From Pegea sp. RAD2-039 (taxonomy: Eukaryota; Chordata; Thaliacea; Salpida; Salpidae): 64,000 nt of DNA. The position numbers and the translations under genes were made by a program. Below the pieces are notes generated by a model, which made no database searches, was not told where the DNA came from, and saw only the letters and a list, made by a program, of their open reading frames with translations. The stretch is from contig JAQGEQ010000295.1 of NCBI GenBank assembly GCA_034620365.1, positions 186,001-250,000 on the forward strand, written 5' to 3'. Shown here piece after piece: positions 51,201-62,480 of this stretch (the first letter of the stretch is position 1; each line of letters starts with the position of its first letter).

Positions 51201-54200
51201 GAAATTTAGCTATGTCTGCTAAAAACGTTTTATATAGTTTATATAAGCATTGCTATTTCTAAATAGATCAGTTTAAAACATTTTCCAAACGTTTTTGAAT
51301 AATTAACTGAACAACATATTAAGTTAGTTGGCAGGAGTTGTATAATTAAGAGATATCTTCATTAAAAAATTTACTTTGAAAATCTGGCTTACTAATAAAA
51401 CTACAAAATTTATTTCAACAGTTTGTAAAACTATTTTTCAATTACCTTCTTCGATAACGTGGTCAGATAAATTTTCTAACTCGTTTTTAACAGTATCATT
51501 TTTAAGACGTTTATTTGTACTGTTTTTTTCTGGTGGCTGATCAAATTGTTTATTCTGTAATGCGGGAACATCTGTCAACAATAATTTGAATTAATTATAA
51601 ATCGAAAAGATACATTAAATGTCGTAGAGTTGAAATGATTACAATAAAGGTTATTTCTGACTATGAAATACTAATTATTTATGTCTATCATTTAAATTTG
51701 ATCCAATCATAAGTTTGAGATAAAGATCTTGTAATTATTGTCAAAGTAATAAGTCTTGATTTAAAGGTTCAAAAGTTTATATTACTTTCAACAGATAGTG
51801 AAGAAACTTCAAAATTAATAGCATTCCTTGGATGAGTTTCGGCGTCTTGTTTAATTTTCATCATGTCTGCCTATTTAAGAAAAATATTTAAATATTTAAA
51901 ACGAAACTGCCAATAAAAATAGCTAACTTCAAAACAACCAGCTTTCAGTTAAAAAGAGTAATCTAAGAAATAATTATTTAAATAAACAAAAGAAAGAAAA
52001 CATTTATAGAATCAAACACAATCAGTCATCTCAATACTAATCAGTTAATTCCTCTAATTATCATTTACCGTAGATTTATCTTTGTCCTCATCAAGAGTAG
52101 AGGTAAATTCTAAGTCTTCGTTTTCAACTTCACGTTTAGGGATTAGAAGACATCTAACATCTGATTCTGATAGTGAATTATAATGCTTGTTAAATAATTA
52201 GTAAATACTTGCCAGCATATAATTGAATGGAAACTAATTTTAATACTTGATGACTTTATTATAATGTTAATGTTTATCACAACTAAAGCTTTGAAAATCA
52301 GTCCTTATTTTGCTGTATTCAAGATCACATCATAACCAATTGCTAAGTTGTTATTCATAAAACATCACTTAGAAGTGTTTCTTATATATTATATGTGTCG
52401 ACGATTTATAATTTAAATAAATATGATTTTTAAATTAAGATCCAATAATTACACAAATTGTGTTATTTCTAAACTGAATTTACCTTTCTCGAATGGTGAA
52501 AACGTTTCAATTTTATCCAATTGTATCTGATCAGATTTTAGACAGTTTTTGGTAATCATCGGGTCTGGCTATCGATAAAAAAAAACAAAAAAGAATATTA
52601 TAGATAAAATTGTGAATGGCAAATATGATTTTCAAACTATCATCCAAGGTACAAAAACTAGAAATATGATAACTAAAATTTTTTTCCTTAAAAAATGCAT
52701 TAAAATAAAGTTTAAAAAGCATTAAATATTAATTTTATAAAGTAACTTCTCCAAACTTACGTCAACAGTTGTTGGTAATGGAGTAGCAGAAGTTGAGAAA
52801 CTATGCTTTTGAAAAGCAGAAAAAGCACCTGAATATAAAAATATTACAATATTACATTGATATATATTAGATATTACTAGAGCTCAGATAGTAGATAAAA
52901 GTATAGTTTTTTATCAAAAGCTAAATTGAAAAAAAAATTTCATAACATTTTTAAACTTATTAGTCAATTTTGTAGAATAACGTTATAATCACCTGGATAA
53001 CTATCAGAAAATGAATATATGGGGCTAGGTAAATCATAATGATCTTCATCAAAAGCTTCAGGAATATAAAAGTTATTTTTTCTAGCTGATTAAATCTAAG
53101 AAAATAAATACCTGCAAAGTGTTCTCTAATTATCTTGGGGAAATCTGTCAACAACAAATTAAATCACTTTGAAATTTGTTTCTAAAAATCTGCTATTTTT
53201 ACTGAAGATGATAAGGCAAAGAGCTGGCAAAGCTGCCTAAGTGTGATATAGAACTAGTCATCACCATCGGCTTGCTTGTTTTTTTATATAAGTAAATAAT
53301 TTTTGCTCATATACTAAGAATATTTAAGCAACAAGATTTTTACAAATAATAATAAAAAACGACTTTACTTTTATAAGGAGGTAATTCATTTTCATCATTA
53401 TCATCATCATCCTTCAATTCATCTTGATTCTTATTTTTATTAGGCAAATCAATTTGAAGAATCAAATCTGTTTGAAGAAATTTAGTTGACAATAAGAAAT
53501 TTCAGTAATTACATCAAAAATTCTAAAACATCAAAGTGCATATGCAACTATCAATTATGAATTTTAAATAAACATTTACTAATTGACATGTGTTTATTAC
53601 TAATCAGAGCTTTTAATTCCTTATAACAAAATCATTAAATTATTACTTTCTTGAAATGGTTTTAAGCCATCTATTTTTTGTTGTTGATAAGACTCTGAAT
53701 TTATACCGGTTAAACACTGTTTTTTCGAGTTTTGCTATAAAGAAAAACAAAAAGTGAAGATTAATATAAAATAAATCTATTTAGAAACACAACAATCTAT
53801 TAGTCTTATAAAAGAAATTTAATACATACAATAGTTCATGCCTAACGGCTAAACACAAATATATCTTTAATTTTTAAAATAAAAGTATTTATAATTTCTT
53901 CACTTACATCTTCTTTATAAAAAGTAAGAGACTCCTTAGGAGAAATATGTAGAGTCATGACATCACCATCGTTCTTCTTTATTTGCTCATCTCCTCTTAT
54001 ACTCTGTAGGATTACAGATTGACCATACAGAATATCTTGTAGGCTCCAACTGATATTTCTGCTTAATCTTTTTTTTTCAAACCATATTGCAACCTCTTCC
54101 GTCGTCATGTTAAATTTTACTGATAATGTTGATAATCTAGTATCCGAGGGGTATGGATATTGTTTGAAGGCTTCTTCAAGCTTCTTTTGGGTAGATGAAG

Positions 54201-54288
54201 GGATTAAAGATGTTGATGAAGTTTCATTAGTTACAATGTAATCATTATCTTCTAACCAATTACCTACACTAAAATTAGTCTTACTCAT
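48292..54288 (-). CDS. Homeodomain plus C2H2 zinc-finger protein with repeated exons (20 exons)
   Basis: Exons on the minus strand: 54288-53908, 53734-53647, 53467-53369, 53144-53112, 53085-52993, 52828-52761, 52568-52484, 52166-52069, 51870-51786, 51571-51446, 51131-51058, 50822-50738, 50539-50411, 50217-50161, 49866-49811, 49594-49510, 49378-49235, 48999-48938, 48858-48771, 48719-48292. All are GT-AG, phases agree, total 2364 nt = 787 aa plus stop. Residues about 26-83 form a divergent homeodomain (LEEAFKQYPYPS, VAIWFEKKRL); the normally invariant Asn51 of helix 3 is Lys. The middle (128-620) is acidic, Ser/Asn/Lys-rich and probably disordered, built from repeated exon types. The last exon has C2H2 fingers at Cys651-His672 and Cys749-His770, a degenerate stretch between them, and a broken finger cut by the stop. 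One exon has an AT-hook-like RGRRP (50411-50539). Role unknown; a nuclear DNA-binding regulator is likely. The 54288 start, homeodomain and fingers are firm; exon 50217-50161 (donor GTTTTG) is the weakest. Confidence 0.72.
49235..53144 (-). repeat. Repeated small-exon cassette inside the homeodomain/zinc-finger gene
   Basis: Three exon types recur. Type A (phase 1 to 0): 52828-52761, 51131-51058, 49866-49811, 48999-48938; three of them start GA(F/S), for example GASLSSQEL and GASSSSQEH. Type B (phase 0 to 1): 52568-52484, 51870-51786, 50822-50738, 49594-49510, all exactly 85 nt, with 53734-53647 at 88 nt. Type C (starts after a ttgctgct/ttgttgacag intron end): DFPKII, DVPALQNKQ, DIPLILNKQ, DIPHILKEQ at 53144, 51571, 50539 and 50217. 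Neighbouring copies are about 1.03-1.05 kb apart (B at 51870 and 50822; C at 51571 and 50539), and intron edges are similar too (ttaaatag acceptors, gtaatata donors). Confidence 0.7.
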
Positions 54289-55300
54289 ACTGTTTTCTTG
54301 ACTAGTTTTTATTTATATTTCTGAAAAGCTAAAATTATTAATTTTTTTGAACAATCCGAGATAATTTTTATAAAATTTTAGTATATAAATATGATTTTTT
54401 TCTACAATAGTAAAATTTATAAAAATTCTTTTATGTAATAAAATCTTATTTGAAAAAAATTATATAGATGTATAAAATTATACAAAATAATATTGAATTT
54501 AACTATCAAAGCTATTTTTTTAAATGATAAATTACTGAATAAAAAATTTTAACCAATTTTCTGAAAAAAGTAAATGTAAAAAGTATGAAAAAATTGTAGC
54601 ACAATTAAAAATTGAAAAAAAAAGTTTTAATTAGGAATGAAAATTAATAAATTATCATTAATTTAATTTCTTATGGCTGAAAAAAAATCCTTTCTTATAT
54701 AATAAGTTAATATTAATTTTTTTACTTATTTAATTCAAATCTATACAATTTATTATTTTACTTTATACAAAATATAAATGTACAAAGCATGCAAAATTAA
54801 ATTCTACATAAAATGAGGTCTAAAAACTAAACATGTTAGTTTAAATTTAACAATCTATTTAAATAATATCACAGTAAATAAATGTTTAAGATATATAGTA
54901 GATAAAACCTATCTTATTAATTTTATTTAATTTTAAATATTTAAATTTCACCTGGTTAATTAAAGGTAAAGAAAAGAAATATGAATTTTTGTACAAGTAG
55001 ATTTTTATTTAATAGTCAATTAAAAAAAAACAGTCGTAGAAATAAAATGTAAGGTCAAAAATTATGCAGATCTAATAAAACAAATAATAAATAAACTTGA
55101 AGTTGGCTAGAGTCTGAGAAAAACTAAAATGACCTTTAATTAATTCTAGTTAAAAAGTTCTATTTAACCTTGCAACATAAATTTGGCATCGTTTTATATA
55201 TTAGCATACATCGAAATAATATAATTAGATGGTGCTATTAGTTAAAAGATTGTTTAAGAAACCTTTTTAAAAAAGTTTAGTTTTAAAGTGCAGCGTATAT

Positions 55301-55309
55301 TTTTCCCGC
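55301..55309 (+). promoter_or_regulatory. E2F-consensus site TTTTCCCGC
   Basis: Matches TTTSSCGC in a region almost free of G/C, about 1.0 kb upstream of the homeodomain/zinc-finger start codon. Function not shown by sequence. Confidence 0.3.
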
Positions 55310-56750
55310 TGAAACTATGCTTTCCTTTATTTACATCGCATGTTTCAGTTATTAGTCATCTTTCATTAATGCACTTTGTTACAAAGAATTCTATTATTTT
55401 TCTTCTAGTCTACATAAATTGAGATTAAAATTATATTAAATTAGCGACATATTTAAATAAAATAACTAAAAGTCTTTTGTGCACCTATGTCAAATCTAAA
55501 AGATTTATTGTTAGTCTAAATCTTATTAAAAATTCTACAACCAATAACTGGGTAATTAAGGTTTGTAAGACGGCATTTACAGTTTGAAATTATCATTACG
55601 AATTCTAAATCAAATATTAATGTAGAGCAATTTTATACTGATATAAAAAGCTAATATCTTGTTTACTGTTTTTACTAATTAAGTGTTTGTTTTTTTCTTA
55701 ACAGGGGTGTAAAGATGTGTTTGATGGATCCATTTGACGCATTCATTTGATTTCAATTTCAGTATTTTATCTTATTCTTTTAATATTAAATATCAGTGCC
55801 TTAATGAACTAAATAAATGTTTATAGAAACTTAGAAATTATTAGATTATATTATCATTATTAGCCTGAATCAAAAACATTATTTCTTACGAGTTTTAACT
55901 GCCTTTAATGTCTAAGTCGATTTACGAAATAATTTATAGTTTATTCTTAATTTTTCTTAAAAAAGCAGAACAAATAATCACAATCTAAATGTAGTCAGGC
56001 AATAACTTTTTACCCGATAAAATCTGTAAGCTAAAATGAATTTGTGTTGCTGAAAAGTACTTCTTTAAAATATAGTATTTTACACTTAATAATAATAAGA
56101 ATTATAGATTAGGAGTTAGATTTTAGTTAATTAATAATTTAGTTGGATGTTTTCTTTATGAAAAAACCTTCGACCACCGAACGGAATCTCATTTGTTAAT
56201 TTTAGTTTTACTAGTTTTTGAAAATTTTGGTTTTACTTTTACCTTACCTAAAATCAAAGTCAACTTACTAAATTACCAAAACAAACTAAAGCTTGAAATT
56301 GTTAGTCTTAAACTTAATTACTAATTGTATCAAAAATCATATCAACAAAACAGCAAATTTAGTATCAATTTCATAGCTTAAAGTTTTTTAATTTTATTAT
56401 ATAACAGTTTTCAAAGTGTTTGATTTCATATTAAATCCTTTAAATTTCTGGTAAATTAGTCGTAGGCAAACCTAGAATTTGTGATTAAACACTACATATT
56501 TTGAAATTTATTTTAAATTAGTGGTAAGCAAGCTTAGAACTACTAAACAATATTCATGCTAGTAATAAGCTTCATTAAGTGCTTATTTTGTAATGGCAGT
56601 TTAATTACAAACTTAACTATCATAATAAGTTTTGTTATCGATATCATACTGAAATTTCCTGGCCATTTATCAAAGCAAAATCCATCTATTTTTAAAATTG
56701 TCTCGTCAAAGCTCATAAATTTTATCATCTATCAGCATATTAAAACAATT

Positions 56751-56759
56751 TTTTGGCGC
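56751..56759 (+). promoter_or_regulatory. E2F-consensus site TTTTGGCGC
   Basis: Matches TTTSSCGC about 1.1 kb upstream of the PTBP-like start codon. It may be chance; function not shown by sequence. Confidence 0.28.
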
Positions 56760-57830
56760 ATTTGGTTAACATGCATACTTGAAGCCAATAAAATTACTAA
56801 ATAATCAATATGATAACACAGTTTTACTATAGGAAAGACTTAAAAATCTATTGTAGAAACAATCATTCGGTACAGAACTAGTCATCACTACGTAGTAAGT
56901 TTGACTGAATCTTTTCAACTTGACAAGATTATAGTCAAATATTTCACGTTTGACTCAACAAAAATATAATCAAAACTATAATTTAGATTTAGTTATACTA
57001 CCACTTAAGGTCATTTTTTATTTGAATATAATCTAACAACATTAGTGATAAGAAAAACAAAAACGTTGAAAACAGGGCTAACTATTATTTTGTTTTGCTC
57101 TTTTTTAAACATTAAATATTATAATGTTCTTCTTAGTAAACTAATAACAATATTATAACAAATCCAAAAATGATTTTTCACATGAATGAAAACCCATTTT
57201 AGCACCGATTAAGATCTTGATTAATTTCCAAGTCACTTAAACAAGATTTTATTTAATTAATTAGCTACATTAAATTAAAATTTATTATTAAAGTAGTTTT
57301 ACTTTCAGTAACTAATAATCAAGTAATTTACCAAAAATAAACTAACTTAACTGAAAAATTATATAAAAATAATATATATATTTGTTATATTATATCAATG
57401 TACAGTTGCAGATATATTGAACTATTTAAAAAATATATTTTTATAAAAAATTATTGAAAATAGAATAATTTATCTCATTACTTTTTGTTTATTTTGAAAA
57501 TTTTTTATTTTAAAATAGTTATTTAACTCTTAATTTATTTATATTTGTCTTTAAGGAAATACCAAGTACAATGTATTAACATGCAAATAAATTGCTTCTA
57601 TATTTCATAACTCTAACTGGTATGAATAGATGTATAATTTAAATACTTTTAACCTCATATCTCACTTGAAGTCAACTTTATCTAGACATTAAGTAATCAA
57701 AAGATGTTTTATTGAATATTTAAGCTAAGCATTAGTTAATCTTATTGAAGAAAAAAAACAATTGAAATTTATATTTCAAAAAGAAAATCTTGATTTATAT
57801 TTTTGTCTTCTGAAAGCTAACCAAAAAGTC

Positions 57831-59228
57831 ATGGATGACTGTGAAGATATTTCTCAGCTTGTTGCCAAGTATTGCTTGCCAAATCCAACTGATGGAACAT
57901 TTCAACCAACTGCAACCACAATGAAAGCTACAACAAATATGGTTCTTCCTTATGGTCATATGCAAACATCTGTAAATGAACAGGATAATCTTGGTTACAA
58001 CTACCAGAAGAATTTTGCAAACCATTTAGATCGAAACCTGTTTGCAGTGGAGAGACCTAATACACATGGTCAAGTAATGCATCAGTTACCAATTGTTCAA
58101 AACGAAGGTGGCAGCCAACACGTTTTACGCGTGGTAATAGAAACGTTACATTATCCTATTACACTTGATGTAATTTATAAAATCTTTACTAATTTTGGTA
58201 AGGTTTTAAAGGCTATTATTTTCAACAAGAACAGTCAATTCCAAGCACTTATACAAATGGAGAAACAAACAGATTCACAAGCTGCTAAGCTTTGTTTAGA
58301 TGGTCAGAATATCTACAAGGGATGCTGTACTCTACGTGTAGACTACAGCAGGTTGCAGAACCTTAATGTAAAGTACAACAACGATAAAAGTCGTGATTAC
58401 ACCAGAAATGATTTACCATCTGGTGAAATTAACAACCCAATGGTTCAGCTGAATAATGGAGTGGATCCTTGCTACTTAACTAAACTACAATCAGCTGCTT
58501 TGCAACAGAATCTAAGTTCAATAGCTAACTTTCAGCAATATCAGATTGAATTGATGAAACAAAAAGCTAATGGTCAACTGTCTAACCCCAACGTCACTTT
58601 TCAACTTCCTGCCGTTGTTGAAAACCAACAAAGCAACTTATGCCCTGTTCTTCATGTTTCCAATCTTAATACAGATGATGTCACACCGAAAGTTTTGTTT
58701 ACACTTTTTGGGGTATATGGCGACGTTGTTCGAGTAAAGATTCTTTTTAAAACGAAAAGTAGCGCGCTAGTTCAAATGAACGATGGCACGCAAGCTTGTT
58801 TGGTCAGGAGGTACTTACATGGAGTGAAGTTATTCGGAAAACCAATGCACATTGTAAAATCGAAACACAGTCAAGTGAAAATGCCTCGAGATGGTCAAGA
58901 TGAAGAGAATTTGACGCGAGATTATGCTAACTCATCTTTGCATCGTTTTAAGAAGCCCGGTTCTAAAAATTATTCCAATATCTTTGCTCCTTCTGATGTC
59001 CTTCATCTATCAAACATTCCTCAAGAGATCACTGAAGTCTTCATCAAAAAAGCATTCAGTAAACATGTTGGTGTGAGAGATTTTAAATTTTTCGCTAAAG
59101 ATCGAAAAATGGCCTTAATAAAGTTGAACTCTGTTGAAAATGCTGTCACTGCTCTGGTTAAATTGCATAACTTGAAACTGACCGATACCTATCATTTGAG
59201 AGTGTCTTTTTCGAAAGGTTATCTTTAA
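57831..59228 (+). CDS. PTBP-like RNA-binding protein, intronless, three RRMs
   Basis: 465 aa from ATG 57831 (the frame is open from 57729, but this is the first ATG) to TAA. Seen: RRM2 of the polypyrimidine-tract-binding family at about 97-171 (QFQALIQ, LDGQNIYKGCCTLRVDYS), followed by the family's near-invariant linker NVKYNNDKSRDYTR and DLPSG; a linker rich in Gln/Asn; RRM3 at about 273-344 (VLHVSNLN, LFGVYGDVVRVKIL); RRM4 at about 388-462 (VLHLSNIP, RKMALIKL). Usual PTBP proteins have about 530-560 aa and four RRMs; here RRM1 is absent and a 96-residue unrelated N-terminus replaces it. PTBP genes are normally intron-rich, so the unbroken frame suggests a retrogene; no poly(A) remnant or target-site duplication is obvious. 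It should bind CU-rich RNA in splicing or mRNA control. Upstream exons encoding RRM1 cannot be wholly excluded. AATAAA occurs at about 59718 and 59808. Confidence 0.88.
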   Translation: MDDCEDISQLVAKYCLPNPTDGTFQPTATTMKATTNMVLPYGHMQTSVNEQDNLGYNYQKNFANHLDRNLFAVERPNTHGQVMHQLPIVQNEGGSQHVLRVVIETLHYPITLDVIYKIFTNFGKVLKAIIFNKNSQFQALIQMEKQTDSQAAKLCLDGQNIYKGCCTLRVDYSRLQNLNVKYNNDKSRDYTRNDLPSGEINNPMVQLNNGVDPCYLTKLQSAALQQNLSSIANFQQYQIELMKQKANGQLSNPNVTFQLPAVVENQQSNLCPVLHVSNLNTDDVTPKVLFTLFGVYGDVVRVKILFKTKSSALVQMNDGTQACLVRRYLHGVKLFGKPMHIVKSKHSQVKMPRDGQDEENLTRDYANSSLHRFKKPGSKNYSNIFAPSDVLHLSNIPQEITEVFIKKAFSKHVGVRDFKFFAKDRKMALIKLNSVENAVTALVKLHNLKLTDTYHLRVSFSKGYL

Positions 59229-61415
59229 ATAATCCTTTGTCTTCAAGAAACCGAATGATCTGATTGTTAATGATTTGAAATTTGCCACAACTTTGATGTT
59301 CCTTATTACAGTTTTGTAGAAATTATTAATAGGCATTTCTAATTTCATTTATTTTTTCTATTTCTCAATGTTTTCCATCCAACTTAAATGTATGGCTCTA
59401 AACCTTAAAACTAGTCTTTCTGTCAATTTAATATTTTCTATATTCTGACTTTCTAAATGTTTGTTAGAAGTTGACGTCTCTACCATCGTTGTTTGGTTAA
59501 GAGTATTTTGATTGAATTGTGTATAAAAATAGATTTGTTTATTGATTTTGTCAAGTAAAGAGAAAACGAATCAACTCACATTTTTTTAATTTTGATATCA
59601 CTTTGGGAACTGATCCAATTTATATTATTCAAAGTGTTAGTCTCATTGAATAATTGTTACAGATTTTAACAAGGAAATCATGACTTGTAAATTGGTCTGT
59701 AGTCTTGTATTCAAAATAAAATCCTAGGAATCATGAAAGATTTTTTAAAATTCTATCTAGATTATTCGAACACATTGGTCTACCTAATAGTTAGTACTGT
59801 TATAAACAATAAAACATTTTTCTATCACATCTCTAAATTTATTTTTAACTTAGCATGTCTGAAACTGGAGAATCTGATGTTGGTAATGCTGTGTATAACC
59901 TAGCTCTTAACTGGTTTTTGATACTATGTAAAAGAAAATTTTGAGAAGGTTTATGCTGTTGTTGTGGAAATGTCTTTCTGGCTAGTATTTTCTATGTTGT
60001 AAGTGAATTTGATTTTTGAAGGATAATTTATTGTTTATGTTACTGATTTAATAAAACTTCTCATTAAAAGTCATTACAGGTTTGTTTTTCTTATGAATCT
60101 ATGATTTTGTATATCAGGGTTGCTTATTTTATGAGTTTTAAGATAAGCAGCTTAAGGATTTGTGATTTAAGTCAGATTACTAATAAGATAGGTTGAGACA
60201 GTGCAGCAAGTGCAATGAGTCAAAAGGTAGCCTTTTAAGAATTATATCTCCCTAGTTAGCTGCTATCAATAACATTACTGATATCAATCAACAACAAGAT
60301 GGTAGTTCTACAAAGACATATGCAACCAACAAAAAAAGTTTGATGATCAGTGGTATTTTATAGAATTAATAACTCTATATATTTCGGATGAGGTAGGTAA
60401 ATGATTGAATACTGAAAACTTTTATTTTGTTTTGTATTAATATAAAGTATCAATTTTTCTTTGACTCTTTTGATTATATGAAAGAAGCTCATTAAAAAAT
60501 GGCAAATAAAGAAGCTAAAATATTTTGTAAAAAAAATATAAATCACATCTATACATATCAGACTGGTGCTTTTTCTATTGATCTTTCAATGCTGGTAAAA
60601 GTTTTATGTTCATTATTTAATGTTTTGAGATCCGGAATTTATATTTTGTTTGTTAAATTATTCAGTTTTTAATATTTTATAGTTATTTCAGGTATATTTA
60701 ATAAAAAAAGCAACAAATTTATGATTAGAAAAACAATCACCTTACTAACTTTGTTTGAGAACAAAGTTTATAAATTCTAAAACTCTAAATTTTACAAGTT
60801 TGTTCTTTATTTTAGCTTACAAAATTTGTAAATGTTTTGAAAATGTCAAATATTAAGTTTTCTTGCATTCTTAGTCAATAAAAATAGGGTAAATTCAAAA
60901 CAATATAAAAACTAAAAAAAATACAACAAAAATTTTTAATTATTATATAACTTCTGCGATTTCAAAAGAAACTGTTGATAACTTCAAAACTTTAAAATAT
61001 ATAAACATCATATCTTAGTTATAAGTGATAAATAGATTTCATACTACTTTTCAGTGATCTTATCTACTTGTTACAATGCTGCTTGCATTTTACCATTAAA
61101 TAAACTTGATAATTTTGTATATAATATGTCAGAAAAAACTAAATGATTTCTTTACCAGTTTTACTTAGTATTCTTTTTTATCAAAGTTCTTGGGTATTTA
61201 GTAATAATTCCACTGAATTTTCATCAGTTTTACCACGGCTAAATTAGAAACCAGTACCACTGAAATTATTAGCTTTTACAGAATACTAAGGTATCAGAAA
61301 TTATAACTATTACGGAGTTTTGCCAATAGAAAGTGTGTTTTCAAACACTTTCGGCTGTTAAGCACTAAATTAAAACTTCAAAAGCTTTAAAAATCTTTTT
61401 TTATCATAATGTATA
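59229..61415. other. PTBP-like 3' UTR and AT-rich spacer
   Basis: The first ~600 bp probably is 3' UTR (AATAAA at about 59718 and 59808). Beyond that nothing is recognised. Confidence 0.5.
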
Positions 61416-61565
61416 TGACGTCAACAACCCAAAACCACTATAATATGACGTCATAAACACCACGTCACTTGCACATGAAGTCATCAAAATGATAATAGTA
61501 GCATATGATGTCAAAATAACAACATCATTAAAATATGACGTCATCAACACGATATCCTTAGCATA
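61416..61565. repeat. 30-bp-period minisatellite with CRE/ATF-like octamers
   Basis: TGACGTCA or a one-base variant occurs at exactly 30-bp steps: TGACGTCA 61416, TGACGTCA 61446, TGAAGTCA 61476, TGATGTCA 61506, TGACGTCA 61536. Flanking bases (atatgacgtcatcaaca type) are also related. A sixth unit at 61561 is degenerate and runs into the LINE remnant. TGACGTCA is the palindromic CRE, bound by CREB/ATF factors; any such role is inference. Confidence 0.8.
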
Positions 61566-61570
61566 CGGCA

Positions 61571-62480
61571 TATGGCAGCTCAGAATCCAGCCCACAAAGT
61601 CTGTACTTAGAACTTTTTCTCGTAAACCAGCTGTAAATTGCTTGAACCAATACTCCATCTAAGATTTATTATTCAACGAGTATCTTCGGTCCTAGACCAT
61701 GGCATTACTCTATCATCTGACTTTAAATGGCGCAATTATGTTTCAAAAATCTTTGGAAAATCAATCAACCTTGTCTTCCTTATTATAAAGACCTTTAATT
61801 CTAAGAACCTATGCTTTTTTATCAATCTTTTCAAATTGTACGTACGTCCAATTCTTGAATACAATGTCAGTGCATGGATGTCATATCAAGTTAGTGATAT
61901 CAAAAAAATCAAAAAAAAATAAATATTCAGCCCACATTTACAAGATTAGTATGTAGGAAACTTAATATTAAATATGATAGTTATACACATCGTGTCAGTC
62001 TCGTCAATTTAGACACTTTGGAAATCCGACGGATTAAATACGACTTAATTCTAATTTTTAAAATTATCCACAATTTAATTGACATTCAGTTCGATAATTT
62101 CTTTTCTATTAGTCCTTCCTTCAAGTTATATCAGCTCAGACGACACCCATTACACCTAATAAGCCTATATCACCTAGTACATTGGTCAGAGCAAATTGTT
62201 TCTCATACCGTACAATTAATACATGGAATCAGCTGCCATCAGACATTGCCATGTCGACAGCATTGTCTTTTCTAAACTGTGATTTTTTTCTTTCTTATAT
62301 TATTAACATTCCATGTAATTGTTCACTGTTATATGCTTTGAGTGATATCGAAATACCATGTGTTACATCTTTTACTTTCTATATTTTTGGCTAAATATAT
62401 GTTATTTGTGAGAATGTGCGCTAGCACGAGGTGCTCTCTTTAGGCGCCCTCCTTTACATTTATTGAAATAATTAAATAAA
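61571..62480 (+). mobile_element. 5'-truncated copy of the same non-LTR element
   Basis: Matches the last ~0.9 kb of the 24-28 kb element from within the reverse transcriptase C-terminal region (cagctcagaatccagcc; compare about 27709) to the tail aataattaaataaa. Shared protein segments: DFKWRNYVSKIFGKSI, PILEYNVSAWM, LEIRRIKYDLILIFKIIHN. Frames are broken near 61640 and at 61920, so it is a dead copy. The 3' hairpin and GC-richer end (gaggtgctct...ggcgccctcc) remain. It differs at many sites from the 24-kb copy, so it is older. The 5' end abuts the 30-bp minisatellite. Confidence 0.88.

Larger units (their letters stand above)
54289..57830. other. Intergenic region between two divergent genes; two E2F-consensus sites
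   Basis: AT-rich with no recognised gene. The homeodomain/zinc-finger gene reads left and the PTBP-like gene right, so both promoters should be here. TTTTCCCGC at 55301-55309 and TTTTGGCGC at 56751-56759 both fit the E2F consensus TTTSSCGC. The frames at 56543-56804 overlap on opposite strands and look random. Confidence 0.45.

Noticed and set aside
53220..53290. A less AT-rich patch considered as an extra exon of the homeodomain/finger gene
   Set aside because: No acceptor/donor pair gives a frame compatible with the neighbouring phases, and the gene joins cleanly without it.
56543..56804. Overlapping plus- and minus-strand frames of 61 and 82 codons
   Set aside because: Mutual shadows in AT-rich spacer with no conserved motif.
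57762..57830. N-terminal extension of the PTBP-like frame from TTG 57762
   Set aside because: No ATG in this part; the first ATG is 57831, and the extension is AT-rich with no family resemblance.
61404..61658. 84-codon minus-strand frame with a repeated MTSY-type decapeptide
   Set aside because: The peptide repeat simply reflects the 30-bp minisatellite (a multiple of three); the frame also runs into the LINE remnant, and nothing else supports coding.
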